Shown here piece by piece: positions 23,846-34,269 of a stretch of 64,000 nt of DNA (the stretch's first letter is position 1; every line of letters begins with the position of its first letter). Position numbers and translations under genes: made by a program. This DNA comes from Mauremys mutica (Eukaryota > Chordata > Testudines > Geoemydidae), in contig NC_059076.1 of NCBI RefSeq assembly GCF_020497125.1, forward strand, positions 10,531,951 to 10,595,950, given 5' to 3'. Below the pieces are notes generated by a model, which had not been told where the DNA came from, did not search any database, and saw nothing but the letters and a program-made list of their open reading frames with translations.

Positions 23846-24388
23846 GCAAGAGCATAAGAACAGCCGCACAGGATCAGACCAATGGTGCTTCTAGCCCAGT
23901 GTCCTGTCTTCTGACAGTGGCCAATTCCAGATGCTTCCAAGGGAATGAACAGACCAGGGCAATCATGATAAGTGATCCATAGCCTATCCTCCAGCCCCAG
24001 CCTCTGGCAGTCAGGGGCCTAGAGATACCCAGAGCATGGGGTTGTGTCTCAGAGCATCCTGGCTAACAGCCATTGATGGAACTGTACTCCATGAATTTAC
24101 CTACTTCTTTTTTATATCCATTAATACTTGGGGCCTTCAAAATATCTCCTAGCAACAAGTTACAGAGTCCTGTGTGAAGTAGTACGGTACTTCCTTATGT
24201 ACGTTTTTAATCTGCTGCCTAGTAATCTCATCGGGTTACCCCTGGTTCCTGTGTTACGTGAAGGGGTAAATGACTTTCCTGTTCACTTTCTCCACACCAT
24301 TCATGATTTTATAGACCTCTATTGTATTCCCCTTTCCTATCCTCTCTTCCTCTAAGCTGAACAGTTCCAGTCTTCTTAATTTCTCCTT

Positions 24389-24793
24389 CTATGGAAGCTG
24401 TTCCATACCCCTAGTGTTTTTTGTTGCCCTTCTCTCCATGCCTTTTCCAATTCTCGCATATTTTTGAGAGGGAAACCAGATCTCCACGCAGTATTCAAGG
24501 CACGGACGTACCATGGATTTATAGAGAGGCAATATGATATTGTATGTTTTCTTCTCTCTCCCTTTCCTAACAATTCCCAACATTCTGTTCGTTTTTTTGA
24601 CTGCCACTGCACATTGAGTGGATGTTTTCAGAGAACTATCCACAATGATTCCAAGATCTCTTTCTTGAGTGGTAACAGCAAATTTAGACCCCATCATTTT
24701 GCATGTATAGTTGGGATTATGTTTTCTGATGTGCATCACTTTGCATTTATCAACATTCAACTTCAGCAGCCATTGTGTTGCCCAGTCACCCAC
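24389..24793 (-). pseudogene. CR1 reverse transcriptase, C-terminal part (fragment)
   Basis: The 134-codon frame contains CR1-type landmarks in order: a KCKVMHI motif near residue 17, TTQERDLGIIVDSSLK near residue 41, VKKTNRMLG near residue 65, and LYKSMVRPCLEYCVEIW near residue 90. These correspond to the conserved region after the catalytic palm, the thumb and C-terminal part of CR1/L3-clade ORF2. A second frame at 24376-24612 overlaps the same DNA and carries the continuation after frame slips. The fragment lacks the catalytic YxDD and is non-functional. Confidence 0.85.
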
Positions 24794-25355
24794 TTTGCTG
24801 AGATCCCTTATAACTCTTTGCAGTCTGCTTTGGGTTCATCTATATTGAGTAATTTAGTATCTGCAAATTTTGCCACCTCACTGTTTAACCCTTTTTCCAA
24901 ACCATTTATTAATATATTGGACGGCACTGGTCCAGTACAGATCCCTGGGGGACCTACTATTTACCTCTGTTCAGTCTGAAAACTGACCATTTATTCTCAT
25001 CTTTTATCCAATTACTGAAGAGACCTTCCCTCTTATCCCATGACTACTTACTTTGCTTAAGAGCCTGGGAGAGGGACCTTGTCAAAAGCTTTCTGAAAGT
25101 CCAAGTACACTATATCCACTCAATCATCTTACCATGTTTGTTGGCCCCCCTCAAAGAATTCCAATAGATTGGTGAAGCATGATTTTCCTGTACAAAAGAG
25201 ATGTTGGCTCTTCCCCAACAAATTGGGTTCATCTGTGTCTAATAATTCTGTTCTTTACTATCATTTAAACCAGTTTGCCTGGTACTGAAGTTAGGCTTAC
25301 CAGTGTGTAACTGCCGGATCACCTCTGCAGCCTTTATTTTTTTAATGGCATCACA

Positions 25356-25544
25356 TTAGCTGTCATCTTGTACAGAAGCTGATTTAAGCAATAGCTTACA
25401 TACCACAGTTAGTAGTACTGCAATTTCATCTTTGAGCTCCTTCAGAACTCTTGGGTGAATACTAGCTGGTCCCGGTAAGTTATTACTGTTTAATTTAACA
25501 ATTTGTTCCCAAACCTTTTCTACTGACACCTCAATCTGGGACAT
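25356..25544 (-). pseudogene. CR1 reverse transcriptase, N-terminal fragment
   Basis: The 62-codon frame contains LPGPASIHPRVLKELKDEIA, matching the conserved SPGPDGIHPRVL-type block at the start of CR1-clade reverse transcriptases. It lies in the correct order and orientation relative to the C-terminal fragment at 24389-24793. Stops on both sides show degeneration. Confidence 0.85.
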
Positions 25545-25829
25545 TTCCTAAGAGCTGTCATCTTAAAAGAATGGATCAGGTGTAGAAGCCTCCCTCACAT
25601 CCTCTGCAGTAAAGACCAATGCAAAGAATTCATTTAGCTTCTCTGCAATAGCCTTATTGCCCTTGAGTGATCCTTTAGCACCTCGATTCTCCAGTGGTCT
25701 CACTGATTGTTTGGTAGTTTCCTGTTTCTGACGTAGTTAAAATATTTGCCATTAGTTTGAGTCTTTTGCTAGTCGCTCTTCAAATTCTTTAGCCTATCTA
25801 ATTATGCTTTTACATGTGACTTGCCAAAG

Positions 25830-25878
25830 TTTATGCTTCTATTTTCCTCAATCCTATTGAGGAAAATAGAAGCATAAA
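25830..25878. repeat. Perfect 23-bp inverted repeat with 3-bp loop
   Basis: Arm 25830-25852 (TTTATGCTTCTATTTTCCTC plus AAT) is exactly complementary to 25856-25878, with CCT between. The right arm runs into an exact 12-bp tandem copy (TAGAAGCATAAA at 25867-25878 and 25879-25890). It lies inside the decayed LINE linker region and is not a family feature. Confidence 0.95.
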
Positions 25879-26244
25879 TAGAAGCATAAATTCCAATTTT
25901 TAAAGGATGCCATTTTGCCTCTAACTGCTTCTTTTACTCTGTTTAGCCATAGTGGCATTTTTTGGTCCTCTTACTGTTTGTTGTTGTTTTGGGTTTTTGT
26001 TTGGGAGGGAGAGGGGGAGGGCTACACGTTTCATTTGAGCCTCTACTGTGGTGGTTTTTTTTAAAAAAAGTCCATGCAGTTTGCAGGCATTCCACTTGTG
26101 ATGGTTCCGTTTAATCTCCATTTAATTATCTTCCGCATTTTTGTGTAGTTCCCATTTCTGAAGTTAATTTAACACCCTTGTGGAGGGAAATACCAAAGAA
26201 GCCCACCACAGTAGCATTTACTTTATGGTTGCTATATTCACCTC

Positions 26245-27747
26245 CTGAATACTTTCAGGATAACACTGAACAACCCACTGATATACAGTTACCCTCCCAC
26301 CAACAGCACAAGAAGAACAACTCCACATGGACTCCTCCTGAGGGTCGAAATGACAGTCTGGACCTACACATAGAATGCTTCCGCTGACAAGCACAGGCAG
26401 AAATTGTGGAAAAACAACATCGCTTGCCTCATAACCTAAGTCGTGCAGAACGCAATGCCATCCACAGCCTCAGAAACCACCCCAACATTATAATCAAAGA
26501 GGCTGACTAAAGGAGGTGCTGTTGTGATAATGAACAGGTCTGACTACCAAAAGGAGGCCACCAGACAACTCTCCAATACCAAATTCTACAGGCCACTTCC
26601 CTCAGATCTCACTGAGGAATACACTAAGAAACTGCACCATCTACTCAGGACGCTCCCTACACTAACACCGGAACAAATCAACATACCCTTAGAGCCCCGA
26701 TCAGGGTTATTCTATCTACTACCCAAGATCCACAAACCCGGAAATCCTGGACGCCCCATCATCTCAGGCATTGGCACTCTCACTGAAGGACTGTCTGGAT
26801 ATGTAGACTCTCTACTCAGACCCTATGCTACCAGCACTCCCAGCTATCTCCGTGACACCACTAATTTCCTGAGAAAACTACAATGCATTGGTGACCTTCC
26901 AGAAAACACCATCCTAGCCACCATGGATGTAGAGGCTCTCTACACAAACATCCCACACACAGATGGAATATAAGCTATCAGGAACAGTATCCCTGATGAT
27001 GCCACAGCACAACTGAGCTCTGTGCCTTTATCCTCACACACAACTATTTCAAATTTGATGGCAATATATACCTCCAGATCAGTGGCACCGCTATGGGCAC
27101 CCGCATGGCCCCACAATATGCCAACGTTTTTATGGCTGACCTGGAACAACGCTTCTTCAGCTCTTGTCCACTCATGCCCCTTCTCTACCTATGCTACATT
27201 GATGACATCTTCATCATCTAGACCCATGGGAAGGAGACTCTGGAAAAATTCCACCATGATTTCAACAGCTTCCACCCCACCATCAACCTCAGCCTGGACC
27301 AATCTACACAGGAGGTCCACTTCCTAGACACCACGGTGTAAATAAGTGATGGTCACATCAACACCACCCTATACTGAAAACCTACCGACTGCTATGCCTA
27401 CCTTCATGCCTCCAGCTTCCATCCCGGGCACACCACACGATCCATTGTCTACAGCCAAGCACTGAGGTACAACCGCATCTGCTCCAACCTCTCAGACAGA
27501 GACCAACACCTACAAAATCTTCACCAAGCATTCTCAAAACTACAATACCCGCACGAGGAAATAAGGAAACAGATCAACAGAGCCAGACGTGTACCCAGAA
27601 GCCTCCAACTGCAAGACAAACCCAAGAAAGCAACCAACAGAACTCCACTGGCCATCACATACAGTCCCCAGCTAAAACCCCTCCAACGCATCATCAGGGA
27701 TCTACAACCCATCCTGGACAATGATCCCTCATTTTCACAGGCCTTAG
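26245..27747 (+). pseudogene. PLE reverse transcriptase, broken
   Basis: Reading through the frames gives an N-terminal stretch, an ADKGGAVV-type block interrupted by a frameshift at about 26505-26515, and the long block 26524-26973 with FYLLPKIHKPGNPGRPIISG and ATMDVEALYTNIP. The frame then stops at 26971. It resumes in another frame with the GTAMGTRMAPQYAN region (about 27085-27125) and the catalytic YIDD at 27195-27206. Further stops lie near 27219 and 27340-27380. The catalytic residues survive at the DNA level but the protein cannot be made. Confidence 0.88.
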
Positions 27748-28335
27748 GTGGCAGGCCAAGTCCTCGCCCACAGACAACTTGCCAACCTGAAGCATATTCT
27801 CACCAGTAACTGCACACCGCACCATAGTAACTCTAACTCAGGAACTAATCCATGCAATAAACCTCGATGCCAACTCTGCCCACATATCTACACCAGCGAC
27901 ACCATCACAGGACCTAACCAGATCAGCCACACCATCACCGGTTCATTCATCTGCACGTCCACCAATGTAATATACTCCATCATATGCCAGCAATGCCCCT
28001 CTGCTATGTACATTGGCCAAACTGGACAGTCCCTATGGAAAAGGATAAATGGACACAAGTCAGATATTAGGAATGGCAATATACAAAAACCTGTAGGAGA
28101 ACACTTCAATCTCCCTGGACACACAATAGCAGATTTAAAGGTAGCCATCCTGCAGCAAAAAAACTTCAGGACCAGACTTCAAAGAGAAACTGCTGAGCTT
28201 CAGTTCATCTGCAAATTTGACACCATCAGCTCAGGATCAAACAAAGACTGTGAATGGCTAGCCAGCTACAAAAGCAGTTTCTACTCCCTTGGTTTTCACA
28301 CCTCAACTGCTAGAAGAGGGCCTCATCCTCCCTGA
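27748..28335 (+). CDS. PLE GIY-YIG endonuclease domain, uninterrupted frame
   Basis: This is the C-terminal domain of the PLE polyprotein. It nicks DNA so that the reverse transcriptase can prime. The 195-codon frame begins mid-protein; the ATG at 27748 is only the first in frame. A Cys-rich linker (NKPRCQLCPHI, about residues 37-47) precedes the GIY-YIG core, with VIYSIICQQC (about 74) and MYIGQTGQSLWKRINGHKSD (about 87-106). The later PVGEHFNLPGH block (about 114) carries the conserved Glu/His region. The frame is open to a stop at 28336, while the reverse transcriptase before it has several lesions. A functional protein is unlikely; it is a fragment of a dead element. Confidence 0.85.
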   Translation: MAGQVLAHRQLANLKHILTSNCTPHHSNSNSGTNPCNKPRCQLCPHIYTSDTITGPNQISHTITGSFICTSTNVIYSIICQQCPSAMYIGQTGQSLWKRINGHKSDIRNGNIQKPVGEHFNLPGHTIADLKVAILQQKNFRTRLQRETAELQFICKFDTISSGSNKDCEWLASYKSSFYSLGFHTSTARRGPHPP

Positions 28336-28412
28336 TTGAACTAACCTCGTTATCTCTAGCCTGCTTCTTGCTTGCATATATATACCTGCCTGGAAAGTTC
28401 CACTACATGCAT

Positions 28413-28450
28413 CCGACGAAGTGGGTATTCACCCACGAACGCTCATGCCC
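28413..28450 (+). ncRNA. Candidate hammerhead-ribozyme-like motif in PLE terminus
   Basis: The order is CCGACGA (core box 1; canonical CUGAUGA), stem II GTGGGT/ACCCAC (28421-28426 and 28431-28436), then GAAC (canonical GAAA) and a minimal stem III built from GC..GC. Hammerhead motifs are known in PLE terminal repeats. The two changes in box 1 and the GAAC make activity of this copy unlikely. Confidence 0.5.
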
Positions 28451-28546
28451 CAATACGTCTGTTAGTCTCTAAGGTGCCACAGGACTCTTTGCTGCTTTTA
28501 CAGATCCAGACTAACACGGCTACCCCTCTGATACTATATTCACCTC

Positions 28547-29230
28547 TTCGATCTTGTGCTCCACTTAGGACTGAATCAAGAATTCCCTCTGCCCTCATGG
28601 GTTCCAGGACTAGCTGCTCTAAGAAGCAGTCATTAATGGTGTCTCTACCTCTCTATCTCCACATCCCATTCTGAGGTGACATGTACCTAGCTGAAATCCC
28701 CCATTATTATTGATTTGTTTCCCCTATTTTTATAGCCTCTCTTATCTGCCTGAGCTTTCCACAATCACCATCCAGGTCAGGTGGTCAGTAGTATGTTCCT
28801 ACCACTGAACTATTATTCAAACATAGAATTTCTATCCATACAGAATCTATGGTACCGTTTGATTCATTTAAGATTTTTACTATATTTGCCCCTATGCTGT
28901 CTTTCATCTGCAGTGCCACTCTGCCACCAGCACAACCTCCCCTGTCAGTCCTATGTATTTTGTACCCTGGTATTAGTGTCCCGCTGATTGTCACCATTCC
29001 ACCAAGTTTCTTTTATGCTTATTACATCAATATCCTCATTTAATACCAGACTTTCAAGTTCACCCATCTTAGTATTTAGACTTCTAGCATTTGTGTACAA
29101 GCACTTGTAAAATTTGTCACTTTTTAGTTGTCTGACTTCATTTGACTGTTTCTGTTCAGCCTACTGTATTTTATCAGTTTCTATCCTCTCCTCTTTACTA
29201 GGATAGAGAACATTGTATCACTGCAAAATT
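28547..29230 (-). mobile_element. CR1-type LINE, 5' continuation (endonuclease region), minus strand
   Basis: This continues the LINE interrupted at 26232. The minus strand encodes an endonuclease-like block at 28785-28997 and further degraded ORF2 sequence. Joining the two flanks at the single retained target copy gives one continuous LINE order of endonuclease, linker, reverse transcriptase, 3' UTR. Confidence 0.75.
28785..28997 (-). pseudogene. CR1-type apurinic endonuclease fragment
   Basis: The 70-codon frame contains PGYKIHRTDRGGCAGGRVAL (about residues 9-28) followed by IDSVWIEI and SSVVGTYY. This matches the GY..FR.DR..R.GGGVAL and W.EI...VGV.YR blocks of LINE ORF2 endonucleases. Degenerate and truncated. 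Confidence 0.8.
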
Positions 29231-30349
29231 ACGTAAACATTGTATTATTGAAATTTAACTCCCCCACCACCCCACCCCAAAATCTGCCTAAATTGGCTTT
29301 GATTAATGTATCATGTTCAGCACTTGTTCTGGGTTATACAGGTATGTAACCAACTGTGCGGGTGAAAAAAAATCAAATTCAAATTCAGAGTGGGGTAGGG
29401 GAGAAATCAAGCCATTTTAGAATCAACTATATGTTCTCAATTTGGATAACAGGCATCTACTGTGACTAAGGTAACAGAAGCAGCAGAGGAAATATAGCCA
29501 GCATCTGGAAAACTGTATGTACATACACTGGTGCACTCGGGTGTCTCTGGTTGGGGGAAGTAAGAGAACAGATTGGAAAGAACGAATACTGCAGAATGAA
29601 ACAATTTATAGATCAGTACACAGCCAGATTTCCATGCAAAATGCATAACAACTGCAGTGGTATCTTATGTCATCACGATGCCACTTCCCCAGCATACTGC
29701 TCCATACATAGCAATTTCCAATCAGCAACAAGTGTGGGCATACTGCTTTGCAGTGCCAGGAATCCATAACACAAAGAGTTACAGCTGGTGTTAATTACTA
29801 TGTAACTGCTGGTATAGCTCCCACCTATCCATTTCAAGTTACTGTTATCAACATGTAGCTGTGCAAGGAGAAAGTGCAGGTAAGAGATGCATACAGCATA
29901 GTTCTTCTCTGAAGAATCAGTAGGTTTCCAGATCTGCTGTGCTTTCAGTGACAGTATGCCAAACCCAAGCATTCAAAAATCAAAAGGCAGGACCTCAAAA
30001 TCAGATTATAATTAAAATTCATATATCAGATTTGTAACCCAAAATAGGGATCTTTTCATTTGCATCCTGGTTTTTTAACCTTTTACAGTTCACATTTTCA
30101 AGCTTCTTTCTGCAACTGTGAGCGATAGAAACTTTTCACAAATGAAACCTGTGATTCTCATGTAATTACATAACTCTTGGAGCAGGGGCTTTCAGAAAAA
30201 TACTAAAGCTCATGAGTGAAAAATCATGGGAATTGGCAGCCCAGCAGCGATTGCCACTTCAAGCATTTAGAAACACAATCTTTCAATATGCAAAGTGAGG
30301 AAACTTGCAGATCACCACAAGAACCAGAAAGACAAGCTGAGCTCTTTGG
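29231..30349. other. Unannotated A/T-rich stretch
   Basis: No gene or clear repeat seen. Confidence 0.45.
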
Positions 30350-30590
30350 GTATGTCTACACTGCAGTAGGAAGCATGCCTCCCCCGGGTGGGTTGACAGA
30401 CTTGTGCTAGCTTCACTGAAGCTAGTGTGCTAAACATTGGCCAACCATGTAGATGCTGTGGCCCTGGCAGAGGCTACAAGCCCTAGGTCTGAGTTTAGGT
30501 GGCTAGCCCAAACCACCATGCATGCTGCAATGTCCACACTATTTTTAGCACACTACCTTGGGCAAAGCTAGTGAGTGTGTCCAGCTGCAG
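30350..30590. mobile_element. MITE fragment with GGGTATGTCTACACTGCAG start
   Basis: It begins GGGTATGTCTACACTGCAG and includes inverted GCTAGCTTCACTGAAGCTAG (30406-30425). Words such as TGTCCACACTATTTTTAGCA lie near its right side. Related ends occur at 4297, 6745 and 8630. No target duplication is defined. Confidence 0.5.
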
Positions 30591-30594
30591 TTGT

Positions 30595-31082
30595 AGATGT
30601 ACTGTTTGCTTCTGGTGGTGAACGAGTCACAGTGACAATCCTGCAGGTCAAATTCTGCCCTGAATTTCTGCCCCGAGTTATTTTTCAATGGTGTTGCACC
30701 AGTGTAAGTGAAAGCAGAGTCTGCCCTTGCAGTTGGAATTTAGGCTTTGTTCCAGGAAAACAAAGGATGCATGTGTGCTTTGCTAGATTGGGGGCCTAAG
30801 TTAGCACTTCTGTTGATAATGAGCAGCCAGAGTACAATCTAGCTCGCTCTCCCTGCTCTCTCCAGTACTGGCTTGGCAGTGCCAGCAGGACTGTGAGGCA
30901 GTCCGGACATTTTTCTGCTTGACTCTGAAAGCAGATCTGTCAAGTAATGAGATGCCATTTTTACATATCCATTTTCATTCTCCTTTTCATAGGAAGGCAG
31001 GGCTGAAAGGGACCTTGAGAGGCTATCAACTCCAGCCCTCTGAACGGGGAGATCTTGGCAGACCAAGAAGGTGCCTGAACCA
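30595..31082. other. Unannotated stretch
   Basis: Nothing recognised. Confidence 0.4.
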
Positions 31083-31227
31083 CTACTGCTTAGGGTGACC
31101 AGGTAGCAAGTGTGAAAAATCGGGACAGAGGGTGGGGGGGGGGTAATAAGAGTCCATATTAAAAAAAGCCCCAAATATCAGGACTGTCTCTATAAAAATC
31201 GGGACATCGGGTCACCCTACTACCTCT
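31083..31227. mobile_element. hAT MITE, TAGGGTGACCA family, copy 1
   Basis: The element is 31091-31219, starting TAGGGTGACCAGGTAGCAAG and ending CGGGTCACCCTA. It is palindromic with CGGGACAGAG and TCGGGACATC arms. Flanks CTACTGCT (31083-31090) and CTACCTCT (31220-31227) match at 6 of 8 positions, a decayed 8-bp duplication. Confidence 0.85.
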
Positions 31228-31899
31228 TATTGCTAAAAGTAGCCAAGCCAGTAGGCTGTAAGTGGGCCTATGCAGAAGCCTGAGCCTGACCGAGTCAGGA
31301 GGGGAGGGGATTTGGGTGACCACAGAAGGGCAGCTCGACCTCGTGTCCTTCCTGGTGAGATCTCTGTTGAATTTGCTGAGGTATGTATTTTGGAAAATAC
31401 AAGAAGCATTCAGGGATGTCTGCCAGGGCCTTAAGGCATGCAAACTCTGAAAAGACATCTGGCTAATTGACGATCAGAAGGAAACCTCTTGCTTAACCTG
31501 TGACATTTCTTGCTTAACAAGTTTTCTTTAAGTGAAGTGGTATTGTAAATAATAATGAACAAATAAGGGAAGAAAGTTTGGTGTAGTTGGCCTCTTCAGG
31601 GACTCTCCCTCTGAACACATCTTGTGGTCCCCACTGGCAGATGGAAGATTGGCCATCAGAAGACTGCCCCTAGTGCCACTTGGGAGCCACACCCAACTTT
31701 GGTAATTGAGGGTTGCAGATGTGTGTAAGTGCTTGAGATTAAGTAAAGTTTAGCTTTAAGTGAAAGCACTCTCTTGTGGTCCTGTTTGTGCCAGCCATCT
31801 AGCGGTTGGATGGCCGTGTCTCCCTTGATTTATTTCCTGACACCACTTCACACAGAGTAAAGTTACCAAGAGCTTTGGGTTGAAAACCCTGGGTAATAC

Positions 31900-32215
31900 C
31901 CCTATGCTGGCATAGGGCCAAGTATATTTAATTGATGTACTTTGGTGGGTCCAATGGGTAAAGCTCTAGACTAGACCTTATGAAACCTGGGGTTCTATTA
32001 CTGTCTCTGCCATTGACCTACTTTGCAATGTTGGCCAAGTCTCTGCACCTCTCTATGCACAGGAGGAAGGACACAGACAGTCTGCCTCGTCTGGTTAGAT
32101 TGTAAGCTCTGTGGGGCAGAGGCTGTCTCTTACTATCTGTTTGTACAAAGGTTGGGGCCTCAAGGTGCTTTAATAATCCAAATGATGGGATCTTTGTTGA
32201 GATTTAGACTGCCCC
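31900..32215 (+). repeat. CORE-SINE/MIR-like relic with L2-like tail
   Basis: A tRNA-like head (GGGTAAAGCTCTAGACTAG and a GGTTCTATTAC B-box-like word) is followed by CCATTGACCTACTTTGC and CCAAGTCTCTGCACCTCTC words of the MIR core. The tail TTAGATTGTAAGCTCTGTGG, then GGCAGAGGCTGTCTC, matches the style of L2 3' ends. Confidence 0.7.
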
Positions 32216-32219
32216 CTTA

Positions 32220-32985
32220 ATGAACATTTGGAAGGTGTCCCAGTACAGTTAACAGCACCAAGACCAAGAACTCTGGCTGGGGGGAGGGCATCTGGAAGAC
32301 TACTGCTATCCATTGAATGTAAAAGCAAAAATTTCCATATTGAATGGGTATCCTAGAGCAGAACCGGAGCCAGGCTGACTTGCGCATGCCTTACCTACTT
32401 CTCATGACAACATGCCTGGCCGTGCTCACTTTAACATATTGCATTTGATACATTCTAAAAACAAATAACTCCAGATTTATCTCCTGCCAGTGCATTTCCA
32501 ACCGTAATTTTTATAACACTAGGAACCGACCGATGGCACTAGCTGCAACAACATTACTGGGCACAGCAGTATGGTAAGTTACAAGAAGTATGGGCAAAAT
32601 CCACAAACTACTCTTTTGTCAAAGCCCAGGCTTTCAAAAGGAGCTGCTCCTTTTGACCGCCTCAGCTTTTGGGTGCCCAACCTGAGAGGAGCCTGAGTTT
32701 CAGGGGACGGGGAGAACTTCTTTCAAGAAAGTCAGGCCTTTCCAAGCCTTCTGTGGCAGGAGCCATCCAATAGGCCGGTCTGTGCTTAACATAGTAGGGC
32801 TCTGACCCCTAACTGGGGATCACAGATGCTACTGCAATACAAATCAATCAATCGTGTTGAAAAATACACGCTAGCCCAGCACATATTACCAATCTGTATT
32901 AGCCATACCATGCATGTATCAGTATGTATTAAACTGCTATTAGATTATGTGCTGCATAGCCTAAATTGGCCTATGCTTTTTATAT
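32220..32985. other. Unannotated stretch
   Basis: No gene. The 32625-32700 part carries the TTTCAAAAGGAGC/GCTCCTTTTGA inverted words of the palindromic repeat family at 4313 and 20876. Confidence 0.4.
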
Positions 32986-32989
32986 AACC

Positions 32990-33420
32990 CTGCTCACTTA
33001 TGGTAATACCTTCTGGAGCGCTTCCTTAATAGTACAGTTCATGAGCTCTACTTGGCCTGAGGCTGGTATGGTATAGGGGGCTTTTGTTTAATTCTCCAGG
33101 CTTGTTTTATTGCTGTAAAGGGTTTGTTTCCCCCCCACACACACACAGGCTCCCCCATTCGGGGGTGCCATATCTACATAATACCTCGTTAGAAAACTTT
33201 TTTGGCTACTACCCTGGTGCTATTATGTTTAGTAGGAAATGCCTCCACCCACTCCAAAATGGAATCAATTGTTACCAATAAATACTGGAGTCCTTCCTTA
33301 CCCCTTGGCAATTTATCAATTAAATCAATTTGAACCTTGTGCCATGGCCCAAGCCTTTGTTGGTGCATCATGGGTTGCCAGAGTGGACGACGAGCCTTGT
33401 CCTGAGAGCACCACACACAA
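32990..33420 (-). pseudogene. Endogenous retrovirus-type integrase remnant
   Basis: On the minus strand 33189-33416 encodes a 75-codon frame with the end of a zinc-binding-like segment and a WHKVQIDLIDKLPRG block, which carries the first catalytic Asp of the retroviral or Gypsy-type integrase core. A YLLVTID..LEWVEAFP block follows. Further downstream (about 33020-33060) a separate frame carries the SGQVE motif with the catalytic Glu. The two are separated by frameshifts, and the region of the second Asp is badly degraded. The gene cannot be expressed. Together with the RNase H remnant at 34270-34640 it marks an old pol gene on the minus strand. Confidence 0.8.
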
Positions 33421-33441
33421 TTTCACACTCATGTCCCCAAC

Positions 33442-34113
33442 GCAGTGCCCGCCTGGGCAGTTATGTGCACCCGCCTAGTGCCCAGCAGGGGAGAGAAGCC
33501 GCAGCCCTGTGCCTGCCGGGGACAGAGAACTCTGGGGCCCACAGGCTGAGGGCACCGGTGTTCTCTATCCCTGGCAGGCGTGGGGCTGCAGCTTCTCTCC
33601 GGCTTCTCTGAGGCTGCAGGCTGCGGGAGCTGGTGTCCTCTGTCCCCGGCCGGGGCGGGGCAGCAGCTTCTCTCCGGGAGAGAAGCCGGGGCCCCGCACC
33701 TGCTGAGGACAGAGAACTCTTGGGCTGCAGGCTTCATTCTATGTTAAAGTAAGAATAAATAAATATATTTGGACCAGCAGTTTGTTTTACTTTTTTTAAA
33801 TAAATAAGATGAAAACTGTTTATGATATTTATTTTGTAAAAATGCCTTAATTTTTCTTACAAGTAGATAAAAAAGAGCAAATTCACACAGTAAAGTGAAA
33901 CAGTAATTGCTGAATAATTTAATTAATACCTTTTACATGAAAATTACCCTTTTTTATCTTAAGGATTCATATATTATGTAATATTAAATATGATGTTTTT
34001 CATATTATTTAATGTACAAATACAAAATAAGCCTTGAACAATTGTTGGCGCCTGCCACACTCTTCTGAAACCATGAATGTGCTACTGGCCACAAAAAGAT
34101 TGGGGACCACTGG
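33442..34113. mobile_element. hAT-like (Charlie-type) element inserted between ERV domains
   Basis: The right end, read on the minus strand, starts CAGTGGTCCCCAATCTTTTT, a Charlie-type hAT terminus, at about 34113. The left end is placed near CAGTGCCCGCC (33442) but does not pair well and no 8-bp duplication is seen, so the left boundary is uncertain. The interior has repeated GC-rich words (GAGAGAAGCCG, CTTCTCTCCGG, GGGGACAGAGAACTC) and an A/T-rich right third. No transposase coding is visible. Confidence 0.6.
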
Positions 34114-34269
34114 GCTACATTAAACAACTCCTGGCTTTTTAATTTTTTTGGAACTCGGTTCGGGTGGTCTGTAGCGCCATCTGTTGGCGTAGATGTGTCA
34201 GCACAGACATTCCTTTATTAACCTTTGGTTACAACTGCTATGGTATCTACCCAATTATTCCTGGTGGTC

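Larger units (their letters stand above)
23850..26232 (-). mobile_element. CR1-type LINE, 3' half, minus strand
   Basis: The plus-strand start (AGAGCATAAGAACAGCCGCA) is the reverse complement of the CR1 3' tail also seen at 58638 (minus), 63100 and 35500 (plus). Moving rightward, the minus strand encodes a 3' UTR, then the end of the reverse transcriptase (24389-24793), its palm/finger region (25356-25544) and a linker region up to 26232. The element resumes at 28547 after a PLE insertion. Numerous stops and frameshifts show it is dead. Confidence 0.85.
26232..28546 (+). mobile_element. Penelope-like element (PLE), 5'-truncated, with 13-bp TSD
   Basis: The inserted body is 26245-28533. It is flanked by a perfect 13-bp duplication CTATATTCACCTC (26232-26244 and 28534-28546). 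In order it encodes part of the N-terminal region, a reverse transcriptase with LLPKIHKPG (about 26716) and YIDD (27195-27206), a Cys-rich linker and a GIY-YIG endonuclease. A 3' terminal region with a hammerhead-like fold (28413-28450) and the word CAGACTAACACGGCTACCCC follow. GIY-YIG plus this reverse transcriptase type identifies a PLE; the exact lineage (perhaps Neptune-like) is uncertain. Confidence 0.92.

Noticed and set aside
24464..24979. 171-codon plus-strand frame
   Set aside because: It is the antisense of the CR1 reverse transcriptase coded on the minus strand.
33442..34113. Complete hAT element with 8-bp TSD
   Set aside because: Only the right terminus is typical. The left end does not pair and flanking octamers do not match, so only a hAT-like label is kept.
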